26,903 nt of DNA, taken from positions 1-26,903 of the forward strand of contig JBFLXN010000016.1 of assembly GCA_040755715.1 (NCBI GenBank). The letters are read 5' to 3'. A program made the position numbers and the translations under genes. Source of the stretch: JBFLXN01 sp040755715 [NCBI: Candidatus Edwardsbacteria bacterium] (lineage in GTDB: Bacteria; Edwardsbacteria; AC1; JBFLXN01). The notes under the pieces were generated by a model. That model was not told the DNA's origin. It saw nothing but the letters and a program-made list of their open reading frames with translations, and ran no database searches. This document shows positions 16,105-24,757 of the stretch, in pieces (position 1 is the stretch's first letter; each line of letters begins with the position of its first letter).

Positions 16105-17097
16105 TCACCACCAAGCTCTGAACGCCTTATACGGCTCAATATCGGTAATAGCCTTCTCAAGCTTGTAACACTCTAACCTTATTAAGTGTCTGTAAGATAC
16201 ATTTCTTTTAAGAGTCCTGTGTTTAATTGTAGTATTTAGCCTTTCATCATATTCCCTCAGAAATATCTTTCTGCCACTCTCTGAAAGATAGCAGAAATTT
16301 ACCTCTCTTTCAAAATCCTTTTCTCCCAGCATCTTTGTGTTCATAAGCTTAAAGATAATGTGGTCAACAATAATAGGCTTGAAGACTTCTGAAATATCCA
16401 GACTTAATGAAAACCTTCTATTCCCTGGTTCGTGCAGAAAACTGATGGTTGGATTGAGCTGGGTATGATAAATCTCACCGAGACTCGTGGCATACAAAAG
16501 TGAATTGCCAAAAGATATAAGGGCGTTAATCATATTCTCCGGCGGTCTTTTTGTTCGCTTTGTAAATTCTTCCTCAAGGTCAAGAATAACATTAAAACTG
16601 TCATAATATCGCTCCCTTATATGTCCCTCCCAGGCCATAAGTTCCAGAGTGTCTCCTGCCTTTTCAAGTTCAGGCAATTTGGTTTCTATGTCTTGAATAT
16701 AGTCTTGAAGCCCTGATTTTCTATTTTGGTAATATTTCAGATTACAGAGAATATTGTGTGTCGCACTATTTATTATTTCTCTGGCGATGGTTAGTCGTTT
16801 TTCTCTGTCTTTATAGCATTCCACCTGTTCCACCAGTAGAAAGCCTGAATGCAAGTGCTCTCTCGGATAATAAGAGCCTGAATAATACCCGTAATAGTTA
16901 AATATATGCAGTGGTATCTTTTGCTGGGCAAGGAAATTGAGTAGTTTCGTATTCAAATCCATCTCTCCCATAAGATACAGACCTTCCACATCTTCCACAG
17001 GGATTACTTTCTTCTCGCCCTCTTTAAACTCAATGTAAAGAGTGTTCTCTTCCCTTTTCAGCCTTCCGTTTTTTGTGATGTAATAATTTCGTTTCAT
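16105..17097 (-). CDS. cas1: Cas1, CRISPR integrase
   Basis: 330 residues from the ATG at 17095-17097 (MKRNYYITKNGRLKREEN, the family's normal start); a TTG five codons upstream is possible. The N-terminal beta domain (YLMGEMDLNTKLLNFL) precedes the helical catalytic domain, with the metal ligands visible: Glu157 in WEGHIRERYY, His222 in FLHEPG and Asp234 in LDISEVFKP. It inserts new spacers at the leader end with Cas2. It is most like the Cas1 of type I-B/I-D systems and lies between cas4 and cas2. No strong Shine-Dalgarno; 57 bases separate it from cas4. Confidence 0.97.
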   Translation of the reverse strand: MKRNYYITKNGRLKREENTLYIEFKEGEKKVIPVEDVEGLYLMGEMDLNTKLLNFLAQQKIPLHIFNYYGYYSGSYYPREHLHSGFLLVEQVECYKDREKRLTIAREIINSATHNILCNLKYYQNRKSGLQDYIQDIETKLPELEKAGDTLELMAWEGHIRERYYDSFNVILDLEEEFTKRTKRPPENMINALISFGNSLLYATSLGEIYHTQLNPTISFLHEPGNRRFSLSLDISEVFKPIIVDHIIFKLMNTKMLGEKDFEREVNFCYLSESGRKIFLREYDERLNTTIKHRTLKRNVSYRHLIRLECYKLEKAITDIEPYKAFRAWW

Positions 17098-17154
17098 ATG
17101 ATGCGTTGTCAATTACATAAGGGTGGCAATGTTAGCCGTTTTGAACTGTTAGTT

Positions 17155-17640
17155 CTACGCATAGCAGAAGTCTTCGTATCCGCATTTTTTACATATTCTT
17201 GAGTTCAGGACTTGTGGAGGCTGTTCCATTGTCTTTATTTCTTTAATCTTTTCAATCGTCTCTCTGATTTCGGACTCTTTATCTTCAGTAAGTTCCACTT
17301 CGGTTGTCCGTCTTTGTTTGGGATAATTAATAATTCCTTTTCTCACATCTACGCCTTTTTGTTTCAGGCAATAGATATAGTAGAGCAGTTGGCCGATATG
17401 TGCCTCTTCCATCTTATTTGACTTTTTTACTTCATGCACAGCTTCATCATCAAGGAAATCAATTTTTACTACTCCATCAATGAGTATTTCTTTTCTTTTC
17501 CTCGGATATGAATGTTCATCAATTACTTTTCCCAGGAACACAGCGTCGGATGTCTGTTCCATTTGTATGTCGTGGGAGAACAACCACAGCTTCCGGTGGC
17601 AGATGTGGTAATAGTTAAACTCCGTGCCGGTGAGGTCCAT
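17155..17640 (-). CDS. cas4: Cas4, Fe-S RecB-type nuclease for spacer processing
   Basis: 161 residues. N-terminal Cys14 in ICHRKLWLFSH and the C-terminal group Cys150-x2-Cys153-x5-Cys159 (CKKCGYEDFC) make the four-Cys iron-sulfur site. The RecB nuclease residues are present: Asp61 in KIDFLDD, Glu70 and Lys72 in HEVKKS, and the QLLYYIY motif at 84-90. Cas4 trims prespacers and helps select the PAM. A Cas4-like fragment lies just upstream (17695-17811). No good ribosome site is visible, and the gene is separated from cas3 by about 390 bases, so the adaptation genes may have their own transcript. Confidence 0.95.
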   Translation of the reverse strand: MDLTGTEFNYYHICHRKLWLFSHDIQMEQTSDAVFLGKVIDEHSYPRKRKEILIDGVVKIDFLDDEAVHEVKKSNKMEEAHIGQLLYYIYCLKQKGVDVRKGIINYPKQRRTTEVELTEDKESEIRETIEKIKEIKTMEQPPQVLNSRICKKCGYEDFCYA

Positions 17641-17694
17641 AAGCGCTAATCAAATTTAGTTTCTTTATAAGATCTCTTTATTTCATCCCTTCCA

Positions 17695-17811
17695 TTAGTA
17701 TTTCTTTTTGTGTTGTGGATATGGTTCTTGAGTTAGAAACTCCCATACTGGATTCGGTGAAAGCTGATGGACATAAAGCCAGAGCTTACGCTGATAGATG
17801 AAATAGGAGCA
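17695..17811 (-). pseudogene. Vestigial Cas4-like N-terminal fragment
   Basis: One frame between two TAA stops encodes SYFIYQRKLWLYVHQLSPNP and a further 16 residues. Aligned with the start of the intact cas4 (YYHICHRKLWLFSHDIQ) it shares the Tyr, Ile, RKLWL and His positions, but the iron-sulfur Cys is replaced by Tyr, and there is no start codon or following nuclease domain. Best explained as the leftover of a second or earlier cas4. The match is short. Confidence 0.45.
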
Positions 17812-17860
17812 TTAACTAAGTTACCAATAAGTTTCATTCAGAAATTCTTACGTAGTTTCC

Positions 17861-17970
17861 CCTGAAAAACCCATTTTAACCACGGATTATACGGATTTTA
17901 ACTTCCAGAATTTCAAGGAGTTATAATTGTGTTAATCTGTGAAAATCCGTGTAATCTGTGGTTTCTCAGG
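17861..17970. repeat. Large hairpin of the ACCACAGATTACACGGATTTT type
   Basis: Arms 17878-17899 and 17942-17963 are 22 bases with two mismatches (AACCACGGATTATACGG against the inverse of GTGTAATCTGTGGTT). Outside them CCTGA-AAACC (17861 on) and GGTTTCTCAGG (17960-17970) extend the pairing with a small interruption. Shorter relatives occur at 4952-4969 and 13735-13764. Confidence 0.75.
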
Positions 17971-18033
17971 AAGAACTAAATAATTTAGCCTTTTTCAAAG
18001 GTATTTGCGAGCGGATTAAAAATGTATAGTATA

Positions 18034-19794
18034 TTAAATAAATACTCCTCTTCCATCACAGCTTTTTACAAGTTTGCTCGAATATCCCCAAACCCATACC
18101 TTATCCCTGTCGGAGTAGTCAGGAATTCTTACACAACCTTCTTCGATTATGACCCTATCTATAATTGTTTGAGTAAATAACCCCTTTTGATATAATTGCT
18201 CAAATGCGGAACGCAGAAAGGGAAAATTGGGGTAAAAAATGAAAGGGGGCTTAAATTTAATTGATAATCTATCTTTTTGGGGCATGGTAAAACCATCCAC
18301 TTCTAAAATCAATGGTGGAATAAATTGAGAGTAGTATTCAAATCTTGCTTGAGATAATTTATCTAATTCTCTAACTCGTTTAAGGGCATTGTCACCAAAA
18401 TAGAATTGCTTTACCTCATAATCTCTTATAGCTCTCAAAATATCATAAATGATTAGTATAGGAGTTTCGCTCCACTTTCCCAAAATAAAAGCAGAAACTC
18501 CATCTCTAACATTCAATACTCGCAAGGCATCCTTTTGCTCGGAAGAAAGCCTCTCATCAGGATTGTAAAGAGCTAAAATATTTTTAATAATCGAAGTGAA
18601 CTCCGAGTTTGAATATAGATTTAGATAATTAAATCGATATTCATTCTGGATTAAAGAGTTGATAAATTCCCATCGAGATATTGTCTTGGAAAGTGAGAGG
18701 GTCTTCAATTGATTAAATATGTCAGGGTGTACAATGGCGCAAGCTGTGCCTGCCGAATGCCTTCCGACTCTCCCAAATCTCTGAAGGAAGGAAACGGTAT
18801 TTTCAGCCTCCAAATAGATGAAGTCGACAATCTTATCAATACCGACTTCAATTGCAGAGGTCCCTACTATAATACCCTCAGAGATATTCTCTGGGAGATT
18901 ATCTTTTAACATACCATTATAAAGATATACCTTTAATCCCTCATTTTTAAGCATTTGATATAAAATCATAGAATCCCGAATACTATTTACTACTGCCATT
19001 CCAAGTTTATTGGGAGCACTATTTCTTTTAAGCCATTGACAAGCTTGGTTCAGCTCGTCTTCAGAATGTAACTTTATAGTAATATCCACTGGGTAGGTTA
19101 TCCTTACTCCACTCTCCAGAGGTATTTCTTTAAGTTCAATTCTTTCAAGGGAATTTATCGCATCCAATAATTCAAGTGTGCTGTAAGTAGGGGTTGCCGA
19201 GAAAAATGCCAAATGCGGCGAGAATTTAAGAAGAATGCGATATAAAACGCTCATCAATAAGACAGTGATATTTTTGTAGAAATGGAATTCGTCAAATATA
19301 AACCGAGCTGATTTCAGAATAGAGGCTAAGTCCCGAGTATATTTCTTAGAATATCTCATCGCAACTATATTAAACATTATGTCAATGTTTGTAAAAATGA
19401 TGTTCCTTTCATGCTGAGTGATGATATTATAAAGAGCTTCCCCTTTGGTCTTGAACCCCTCCTTTAGCATAGATAGAAGTAATTCGTCCCCGGTCAGTTT
19501 TATTAAGTGAAAATTTACACCCCAATCTACCAGTCTCTGCCTAACTGACTGGAACTGCGTTTCTACAAGCGCATTAGACGGGAATACAAAAAAGGTCTTG
19601 TGGCAATCTTCAATAATAGATGGAATTATACCTGCGAAGGTCTTCCCGAATCCCGTAGGGACGAACATTGCATAGGGCTTTTCTTTTTCAATAGCTTGGA
19701 TTTGGAAAGGGAAAAGTGGAAAATGCGACCATTTAGAATATATATCAGTGGGAAGATAGGCTGCATCAACGGTTATGTTAAGTTCGTCTGTCAT
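18034..19794 (-). CDS. cas3: Cas3 helicase, type I-D form without HD domain
   Basis: 586 residues of superfamily 2 helicase: Q-like motif FPFQIQAIE (28-36), Walker A PTGFGKT (46-52), DEFH box (168-171), SAT (199-201), GTSAIEVGID (311-320) and arginine-finger motif QRFGRVGR (338-345). There is no HD nuclease domain; in type I-D that domain is on Cas10d. It unwinds target DNA after recognition by the Cas10d-Csc2-Csc1 complex. The ATG overlaps the csc1 stop by 4 bases (ATGA), so the two are translationally coupled. Its place after csc1 rather than at the head of the operon differs from the layout often seen in type I-D loci. Confidence 0.95.
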   Translation of the reverse strand: MTDELNITVDAAYLPTDIYSKWSHFPLFPFQIQAIEKEKPYAMFVPTGFGKTFAGIIPSIIEDCHKTFFVFPSNALVETQFQSVRQRLVDWGVNFHLIKLTGDELLLSMLKEGFKTKGEALYNIITQHERNIIFTNIDIMFNIVAMRYSKKYTRDLASILKSARFIFDEFHFYKNITVLLMSVLYRILLKFSPHLAFFSATPTYSTLELLDAINSLERIELKEIPLESGVRITYPVDITIKLHSEDELNQACQWLKRNSAPNKLGMAVVNSIRDSMILYQMLKNEGLKVYLYNGMLKDNLPENISEGIIVGTSAIEVGIDKIVDFIYLEAENTVSFLQRFGRVGRHSAGTACAIVHPDIFNQLKTLSLSKTISRWEFINSLIQNEYRFNYLNLYSNSEFTSIIKNILALYNPDERLSSEQKDALRVLNVRDGVSAFILGKWSETPILIIYDILRAIRDYEVKQFYFGDNALKRVRELDKLSQARFEYYSQFIPPLILEVDGFTMPQKDRLSIKFKPPFIFYPNFPFLRSAFEQLYQKGLFTQTIIDRVIIEEGCVRIPDYSDRDKVWVWGYSSKLVKSCDGRGVFI

Positions 19795-20459
19795 ATTTTA
19801 GTGAAGGAAATAAATTTAAAGTTGATTGGCTTATAGTAGGACATTCCTTGAATTCTATAAAAAATTATTTCTCCCTCAACCCCTCCAATAAATAAAGGCG
19901 AAGGGTTCATTCTGATTAGGGTGCCCCTTCCGTATTTTAAATTAGAATGCATTATCGGAGAGATTAATCCAACCGAGAAATTCCCCGCTTTCTCTTGTGA
20001 CTCTACTTCTATCAGAGAGACCTTTATAGGTGTCCTTTTCTTTCCAAGCCTGATGTAAAAGTTCGAAGGTAAGATTATATCCGAGAAAACTGTGGTAGAA
20101 ACCATGAAGGCTTTATATCCGAGCCAGAAATTCCATTTGGGGACATTATCCTTACTTTCTCGTTCGGGAATCGAACGAGTAGATGGAATAACATTTATAC
20201 TCTCAGTTTTCTGGAATCCTCTTGTGATTACAGTAGGAAAGATGTAAACAGGGAAAAAAGGAAAAAACTCCTTTATATCTTCAATGTATTGAGGATCACT
20301 TGGAAGAATACGACTGCGAACATTCAATGCTTCAAAAAAGGCATATAGAAGCGCGAAATCATGAATATAAGGTGAAGATATGACGCCTCCACCACTTGGT
20401 TGTCTATCTGTTTTACTAAAGAATCCTCTACAATCAAGTAATGCATGATATACTTTCAT
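19791..20459 (-). CDS. csc1: Csc1, Cas5 subunit of the type I-D effector
   Basis: 222 residues from the ATG at 20457-20459, which follows AAAGGTGA at 6 bases; the GTG three codons upstream lies within that site. It begins KVYHALLDCRGFFSKT, the first RRM strand with a hydrophobic start typical of Csc1, has the glycine-rich PSGGGVISSPYIHDFAL segment, and ends in strands GEIIFYRIQGMSYYKPI. As the Cas5-family subunit it should hold the crRNA 5' handle at the base of the Csc2 backbone. It sits between csc2 (30-base gap) and cas3 (4-base overlap). Confidence 0.88.
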   Translation of the reverse strand: MKVYHALLDCRGFFSKTDRQPSGGGVISSPYIHDFALLYAFFEALNVRSRILPSDPQYIEDIKEFFPFFPVYIFPTVITRGFQKTESINVIPSTRSIPERESKDNVPKWNFWLGYKAFMVSTTVFSDIILPSNFYIRLGKKRTPIKVSLIEVESQEKAGNFSVGLISPIMHSNLKYGRGTLIRMNPSPLFIGGVEGEIIFYRIQGMSYYKPINFKFISFTKI

Positions 20460-20489
20460 GTTTCTCACCTTTAATATTTGCAGTTTTCT

Positions 20490-21380
20490 CTATGCTTTTT
20501 CTACTCTTACCCCCTCCTTTTCCAATGCTTTTCTTAATTCACCCAGGAGTCTGTCCTCTTTTAGCAGTGCCAAAAGATTCGTTTCTGTAAGTATTTTATA
20601 GTCGATGTCGCTTAGTTCTGGAACGATTTTCTTCAACTCTTGAAGATATTCGTCCACTTCAGGTTTCCAGTCTTCTATTTTATAATTGATTACAGTTTTA
20701 TAGAGGTCGTAAGAGGTAACCACCTCGTATGGAACATCCACCACGGCTAATATCTTCGGTTCCACTAAGCCTTCTTGAGCAGTTCTTGCTCCGTATCTCT
20801 TGGTGTGCATAAAAATGGTTGCAAAAAGATTAACCAAATCGCCCGGTTTTTTCACTCCGCTTGAGACAATATCCAGCATAAAGGTCCCAATGAACCGTGT
20901 TCCTTGCGATACTTGAAATGGAGAGAAGAGTGCCCGTCCGATTTCAGCATGGCGTCCCTCCTTAACTCCTGTGTGGGTTTCGGATTCTATTGCTTCTTCT
21001 CCGCTTGACACTGCCAGAGCATCTGAAGGATGAACAAGGGAGCGTAATTGGAGGGTCCCGACATTAAATTTTACCTTTTTGCCTTTAGTAAGCTCTTTTT
21101 GAGTTCCGGCTGATGCATTAGTGCCACCAAACATTAAGCAGTCTATGCAGTAGCAACACATTGTTTCCGTTGGGAATTCACAGCCTTTGATCCATGGATC
21201 ATCGGTCTGACGGGCATAAGTTCGCAGGGTATCTCGTAATGGTCGTATCATCTTACGGCTGATAATAGAGGGAACTTCTTTGTCTCCAACGCGCCTCGTT
21301 GCAACATCGTAAACACCTTCGGTTCTCAAAAATAGAGGCTGTTTTGCCTCATATTCGACTATAAAGATTACTTTTTTCAT
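20490..21380 (-). CDS. csc2: Csc2, Cas7 backbone subunit of the type I-D effector
   Basis: 296 residues, preceded by AAAGGAGGA. The RRM core shows FIVEYEAKQPLFLRTEG at the start. A cysteine cluster (Cys67, Cys75, Cys76, Cys78, Cys81, in CEFPTETMCCYCIDC) suits the zinc site described in archaeal Csc2. Typical Csc2 signatures follow: ETHTGVKEGRHAEIG, RALFSPFQVSQGTRF, and RYGARTAQEGLVEP. Several copies coat the crRNA spacer. It lies 24 bases after cas10d and is probably co-translated from the same message. Confidence 0.93.
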   Translation of the reverse strand: MKKVIFIVEYEAKQPLFLRTEGVYDVATRRVGDKEVPSIISRKMIRPLRDTLRTYARQTDDPWIKGCEFPTETMCCYCIDCLMFGGTNASAGTQKELTKGKKVKFNVGTLQLRSLVHPSDALAVSSGEEAIESETHTGVKEGRHAEIGRALFSPFQVSQGTRFIGTFMLDIVSSGVKKPGDLVNLFATIFMHTKRYGARTAQEGLVEPKILAVVDVPYEVVTSYDLYKTVINYKIEDWKPEVDEYLQELKKIVPELSDIDYKILTETNLLALLKEDRLLGELRKALEKEGVRVEKA

Positions 21381-21404
21381 TTTTCCTCCTTTTGATTTAT
21401 CATT

Positions 21405-21785
21405 CTAGCTAAACTTTGTCTCAACCAAGACCGCATCGGTCAGATATCTTACGAGAAGGATGAACTTTTTGAATCCGTTCTCCTTTAGATAGATAAACAT
21501 CAACCTCGTGAGTCTCTCCACTTCGCTAAAGATTTCAGCTTTTATTTGTTCCACCGGGTCTTCTCCTTTTTTGATTTCCCTTCCAATCTCCTTGCTGGAA
21601 AGAGTTAAGACCCTATTAACAGCATAATCTATTATTGCTTCATCTTCGAAGCCTTCTCGTTTTACCCGCAGTATTGAGTCCGAAATCATTTGAACTGGCC
21701 GTGTTATTGCATAGCGACTATATCCCCTTCTTCTAAGTTTTTCGCTAACCGCAATTGCGGCTTTTAGTATTTCAGGTTCTTTCAT
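21405..21785 (-). CDS. cas11d: Cas11d small subunit, internal in-frame start within cas10d
   Basis: Met707 of Cas10d (ATG at 21783-21785) is preceded by AAAGGAGGTG (21792-21801) with 6 bases between. This is the strongest ribosome site in the effector operon, stronger than that of cas10d itself. It would make a 126-residue helical protein beginning MKEPEILKAAIAVSEKL. Independent translation of the small subunit from the 3' end of cas10d is established for type I-D; here the sequence shows the site directly. Several copies would line the effector complex beside the Csc2 filament. Confidence 0.85.
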   Translation of the reverse strand: MKEPEILKAAIAVSEKLRRRGYSRYAITRPVQMISDSILRVKREGFEDEAIIDYAVNRVLTLSSKEIGREIKKGEDPVEQIKAEIFSEVERLTRLMFIYLKENGFKKFILLVRYLTDAVLVETKFS

Positions 21786-23903
21786 AGGATACACCTCCTT
21801 TAAGACTGAAAACTTATTATTTAAATACGAACATCCACCCCGATTTTCTTCTTGAACAGTCCTCGAAGCATAATGAATCCAATTGTCGGGAAACTTTTTT
21901 ACGAATTCAATGATATTCCCCATTTGTAACTTTCGCCAAGCTTCCGAAGGTAATAGATATTTACGATAAAACTTACCGGTAGGAATAGTGAAATCCTCTG
22001 CTGTAAAGTTCTGAGCAATGGGTGGAATCTCGAGTAAATAGTATAGGGGGGTAAATTCCATATTCTGTGCTAAATCAATTCTAACTGAACAATTGACCTG
22101 TCTTATTAACTGATAAAAAAACGGAAGTAAAAGAATAATTAATTCTCGCTGAGAAAATCTCTTTGGTGGAGACCAACCAAATATTGTATAAAAATGATTC
22201 GTACCAATTGCATATCTTAGATTAAATTTTTCTTCATCAGTGAATAAATTATTAACATAGCCAATATAATCTTGCCATTCTTTGGATGTAAGTATTGTAC
22301 TTTCGTTAAGTTCCAGTATCGTTATGCGACTTGTAAATGCTTGTTCGATTTCCCAATACGGCGGTTTAGTAGTTGCTGGTTTCTCGATATAAAGAAATAC
22401 AGTGTTAGAAATATCGGATGGTAACTTTGAATCTAAAAATTTTATTTCTGTTAAACAGAGATTACATAGTTTTATATTGGATATGTTTCTTGCCAAAGCT
22501 GGTCGCCGATTAGAGAATATTTTGGCAAATTTTACTTTCTGTGCTATTGCACTTTCAAAAGTAAATTCAGCGGGTTCACCACACAGAAAACAATACTCTT
22601 CTATGCCCCTTTGGCCAATTGCTTTCCTTTTCGCAATCTCAACATATCTCTGATAATGCGCTTCAGCAACCTCGCTTATATTCTTTGGAGATTCGCCCCA
22701 GAAAGTCAAGATATTTAATGTTTGGTCAACAACCGATTGACGAAGACCGGTTTTAAAAAGTTCTGGATAATTATTCTCCACTTCTCTGATGTGGCTATAG
22801 AGAGTTTCTCCTATTTTCTCAAGCTCCGCATAAGAAAGGCCATCAAATCTTTTATTATATATGGAATGCGGAAGCTTTCTAATTATCGGAGCTAATATTT
22901 CACTCGCGTTATATATTTTTTGAGAAGGTTTCTTTATTATCGTCTGATAGGTAACTGGTTTATTTTTTTGCTTCTTTTGGTGCCCTTTTAATCCCTCCTT
23001 TTCCCTTTGTATTGACTCTAAATACACGAATATTTCTGATATTGCTTTTTGAATCCAAAGATGCGCGCCTTCTCTTGTTCGTTCCCTTTTCGACCTAAGC
23101 TTAGTGTCGAATCTCTGCAAAAGCCGTTTCCATAAAAGAGGAAAGACCGAACTATTCAATTCTGAGATCGGCGATACAATAACTTGACGGGGATTGTTTT
23201 GAATGCCTATAAGGTCGCTACATATTTCGTCAACTACTAAAGCGATTGATTTCCTTAATTGCTCCCTGAAGCTTTCAATATCTACTGAATCCATTCCCTC
23301 TGGAAGGAGAAATATTGAACCATTATGATAGTAGATTCCTCGTCCACTTAACCCTGTAATTTGGTCGTCTACTATATCCATTATCTTTCCCGCTAAAATT
23401 CCTTCCCGAGAAATTGTATATGCAAAAATATTTAACGGTTTTACCAATTTTGCAATTTCATCAAGCTCTGCCATATTTAGATAGTCTATTGAAGCTATCC
23501 TATCAGATGCTCTCAAGTATCGCAGAATCATATCAATGTTAATGCTGGGTAGTGTCCATATCTTTGTCAATTCTTCAATATCCTTATCTGAAGTATAATG
23601 ATGCCTTAAAATAATATGTGACACTATTTTTGCCTTCTCATCTGTTAAGCCCGGAAATTCTTTTTTAAGTTCACCAAAACAGGTTTCAAAATCAAGCTTA
23701 TGCTGCCCTTTGAAACATTCTGTAAACTTCTTACCTATATCGTGGAATTGGGCTGATAATAATAATAATTCCTTATTTTCACTACCGAATCTCCTTAATT
23801 CTGCAATTATGTTAGCAATCTCTTTTGTAGTATATGAATGAGCATCCCAAGTCTGATCTCGGCTTAAATCGCCTTTAGCAAGTAATATTTTTCTATCGCC
23901 CAT
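21405..23903 (-). CDS. cas10d: Cas10d, HD nuclease-large subunit of type I-D (Csc3)
   Basis: 832 residues. The N-terminal HD nuclease has its ligands in order: His22 (DAHSYTT), His54-Asp55 (QFHDIGK), His96 and His101/102 (SHIILRHHYTSD) and Asp134 (RASDRIAS). A four-Cys zinc site (Cys438, Cys441, Cys480, Cys483, as CFLC...CNLC) lies in the middle, as in Cas10-type large subunits. No GGDD cyclase motif is present, so this is not a type III Cas10. The C-terminal ~126 residues are helical and correspond to the small-subunit domain, which also has its own start (see cas11d). In type I-D the HD domain on this protein cuts DNA while Cas3 unwinds. It lies 38 bases after cas6; its own ribosome site is weak. 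Confidence 0.94.
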   Translation of the reverse strand: MGDRKILLAKGDLSRDQTWDAHSYTTKEIANIIAELRRFGSENKELLLLSAQFHDIGKKFTECFKGQHKLDFETCFGELKKEFPGLTDEKAKIVSHIILRHHYTSDKDIEELTKIWTLPSINIDMILRYLRASDRIASIDYLNMAELDEIAKLVKPLNIFAYTISREGILAGKIMDIVDDQITGLSGRGIYYHNGSIFLLPEGMDSVDIESFREQLRKSIALVVDEICSDLIGIQNNPRQVIVSPISELNSSVFPLLWKRLLQRFDTKLRSKRERTREGAHLWIQKAISEIFVYLESIQREKEGLKGHQKKQKNKPVTYQTIIKKPSQKIYNASEILAPIIRKLPHSIYNKRFDGLSYAELEKIGETLYSHIREVENNYPELFKTGLRQSVVDQTLNILTFWGESPKNISEVAEAHYQRYVEIAKRKAIGQRGIEEYCFLCGEPAEFTFESAIAQKVKFAKIFSNRRPALARNISNIKLCNLCLTEIKFLDSKLPSDISNTVFLYIEKPATTKPPYWEIEQAFTSRITILELNESTILTSKEWQDYIGYVNNLFTDEEKFNLRYAIGTNHFYTIFGWSPPKRFSQRELIILLLPFFYQLIRQVNCSVRIDLAQNMEFTPLYYLLEIPPIAQNFTAEDFTIPTGKFYRKYLLPSEAWRKLQMGNIIEFVKKFPDNWIHYASRTVQEENRGGCSYLNNKFSVLKEVYPMKEPEILKAAIAVSEKLRRRGYSRYAITRPVQMISDSILRVKREGFEDEAIIDYAVNRVLTLSSKEIGREIKKGEDPVEQIKAEIFSEVERLTRLMFIYLKENGFKKFILLVRYLTDAVLVETKFS
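21792..21801 (-). promoter_or_regulatory. Internal Shine-Dalgarno for cas11d
   Basis: AAAGGAGGTG on the minus strand inside the cas10d reading frame (codons for LKEVYP), 6 bases from the internal ATG. Near-perfect complement to the 16S rRNA tail. Confidence 0.88.
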
Positions 23904-23941
23904 AAGTCATCTTACCGCTTTGCAAAAACGGTTTAAACCCT

Positions 23942-24733
23942 CTAAACGACTTCTTTTACCATCCCAAATCCCATGCTTCCCTTTTCTCCAAAACCTGCCT
24001 CATAGCCGATTTCAATAAGTTCTGGATTGCCTCTGACCTCAAAGGGTGCTATGAAACCTATAATGTCTGTGCCTTTGAAATTTATCTTCTTCGTAATTTT
24101 ACCACTTCTCTTGCTCATATACTCGGTATCAATTGCTATCTTGAAGTCCGGGGAATGGATGTCTTTCTCATAAACGAGTTTGTATTTTTTAATGAGGTTA
24201 TCCCTTATTGCCTCTGAAAAACCTTCTTCCCAAGGACGGAGATAATGACACTTTAAACCGTTCAAACCGCTTAAACTGTTTACTTTACTGACTGTGATCG
24301 GCGAAAGACAAGTAAAACGCATTGTCTCTTTGAATTCCAGTCTTGGCAGTGTTTCCACTTGTTCAATAATGAATGGCACTTCTTTGTCGGTGGGTCCTAT
24401 CTTAATCTCATTTCCTTCAAAAAAGATTCCCGTAATTAAATGCTGGATAAAATCTCTCATCGGAGAGGATAAGAACCAGTGGATTGGACCTTTTTCAAAG
24501 ATAATCTTATCGCTTTTAATACTGATAGCCTCGCCTATGAGCATAGAATAGGTAAAGAGTTTAAAGCCCTTCTTGCTCCCTCCGAGTCTATAACCTTTAT
24601 GGTGGAGAAATTTAGAATAGTCTTTAGAGGAACTTTCAATGAAGCTATATATGAGGCTGGTCAGAAAATAGTTGTAATTCAAAGGCAGGGGAATTCTCGT
24701 GATAGTAGGAAACAGTGTAATTCTAACTCTCAT
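23942..24733 (-). CDS. cas6: Cas6, crRNA-processing endoribonuclease
   Basis: 263 residues from the ATG at 24731-24733 (MRVRITLFPTITRIPLPLNY); the upstream GTG and TTG codons have no better ribosome site. Family hallmarks: a first RRM strand, then FLHHKGYRLGGSKK (residues 42-55) with candidate catalytic His44/45, LFTYSML, and the C-terminal glycine-rich loop GFGEKGSMGFGMV. It should cut each repeat to leave the 8-base ATTGAAAT handle. The segment encoding NSLSGLNGL coincides with a CCGTTCAAACCGCTTAAAC motif related to intergenic motifs elsewhere in the locus. It is the second gene of the operon, 24 bases after the protease. Confidence 0.92.
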   Translation of the reverse strand: MRVRITLFPTITRIPLPLNYNYFLTSLIYSFIESSSKDYSKFLHHKGYRLGGSKKGFKLFTYSMLIGEAISIKSDKIIFEKGPIHWFLSSPMRDFIQHLITGIFFEGNEIKIGPTDKEVPFIIEQVETLPRLEFKETMRFTCLSPITVSKVNSLSGLNGLKCHYLRPWEEGFSEAIRDNLIKKYKLVYEKDIHSPDFKIAIDTEYMSKRSGKITKKINFKGTDIIGFIAPFEVRGNPELIEIGYEAGFGEKGSMGFGMVKEVV

Positions 24734-24757
24734 TTTTTTCACTGACAAGCAAAATGG

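Larger units (their letters stand above)
17641..18033. other. Gap between effector and adaptation genes
   Basis: No intact gene. It holds a fragment resembling the Cas4 N-terminus (17695-17811) and a large hairpin repeat (17861-17970). No convincing sigma70 promoter for cas4 was found on the minus strand, although AT-rich stretches are present. Confidence 0.7.

Noticed and set aside
21405-23903. Type III Cas10 / cyclic oligoadenylate synthase
   Set aside because: No GGDD motif is found; the N-terminal HD plus neighbouring csc2, csc1 and HD-less cas3 identify type I-D Cas10d.
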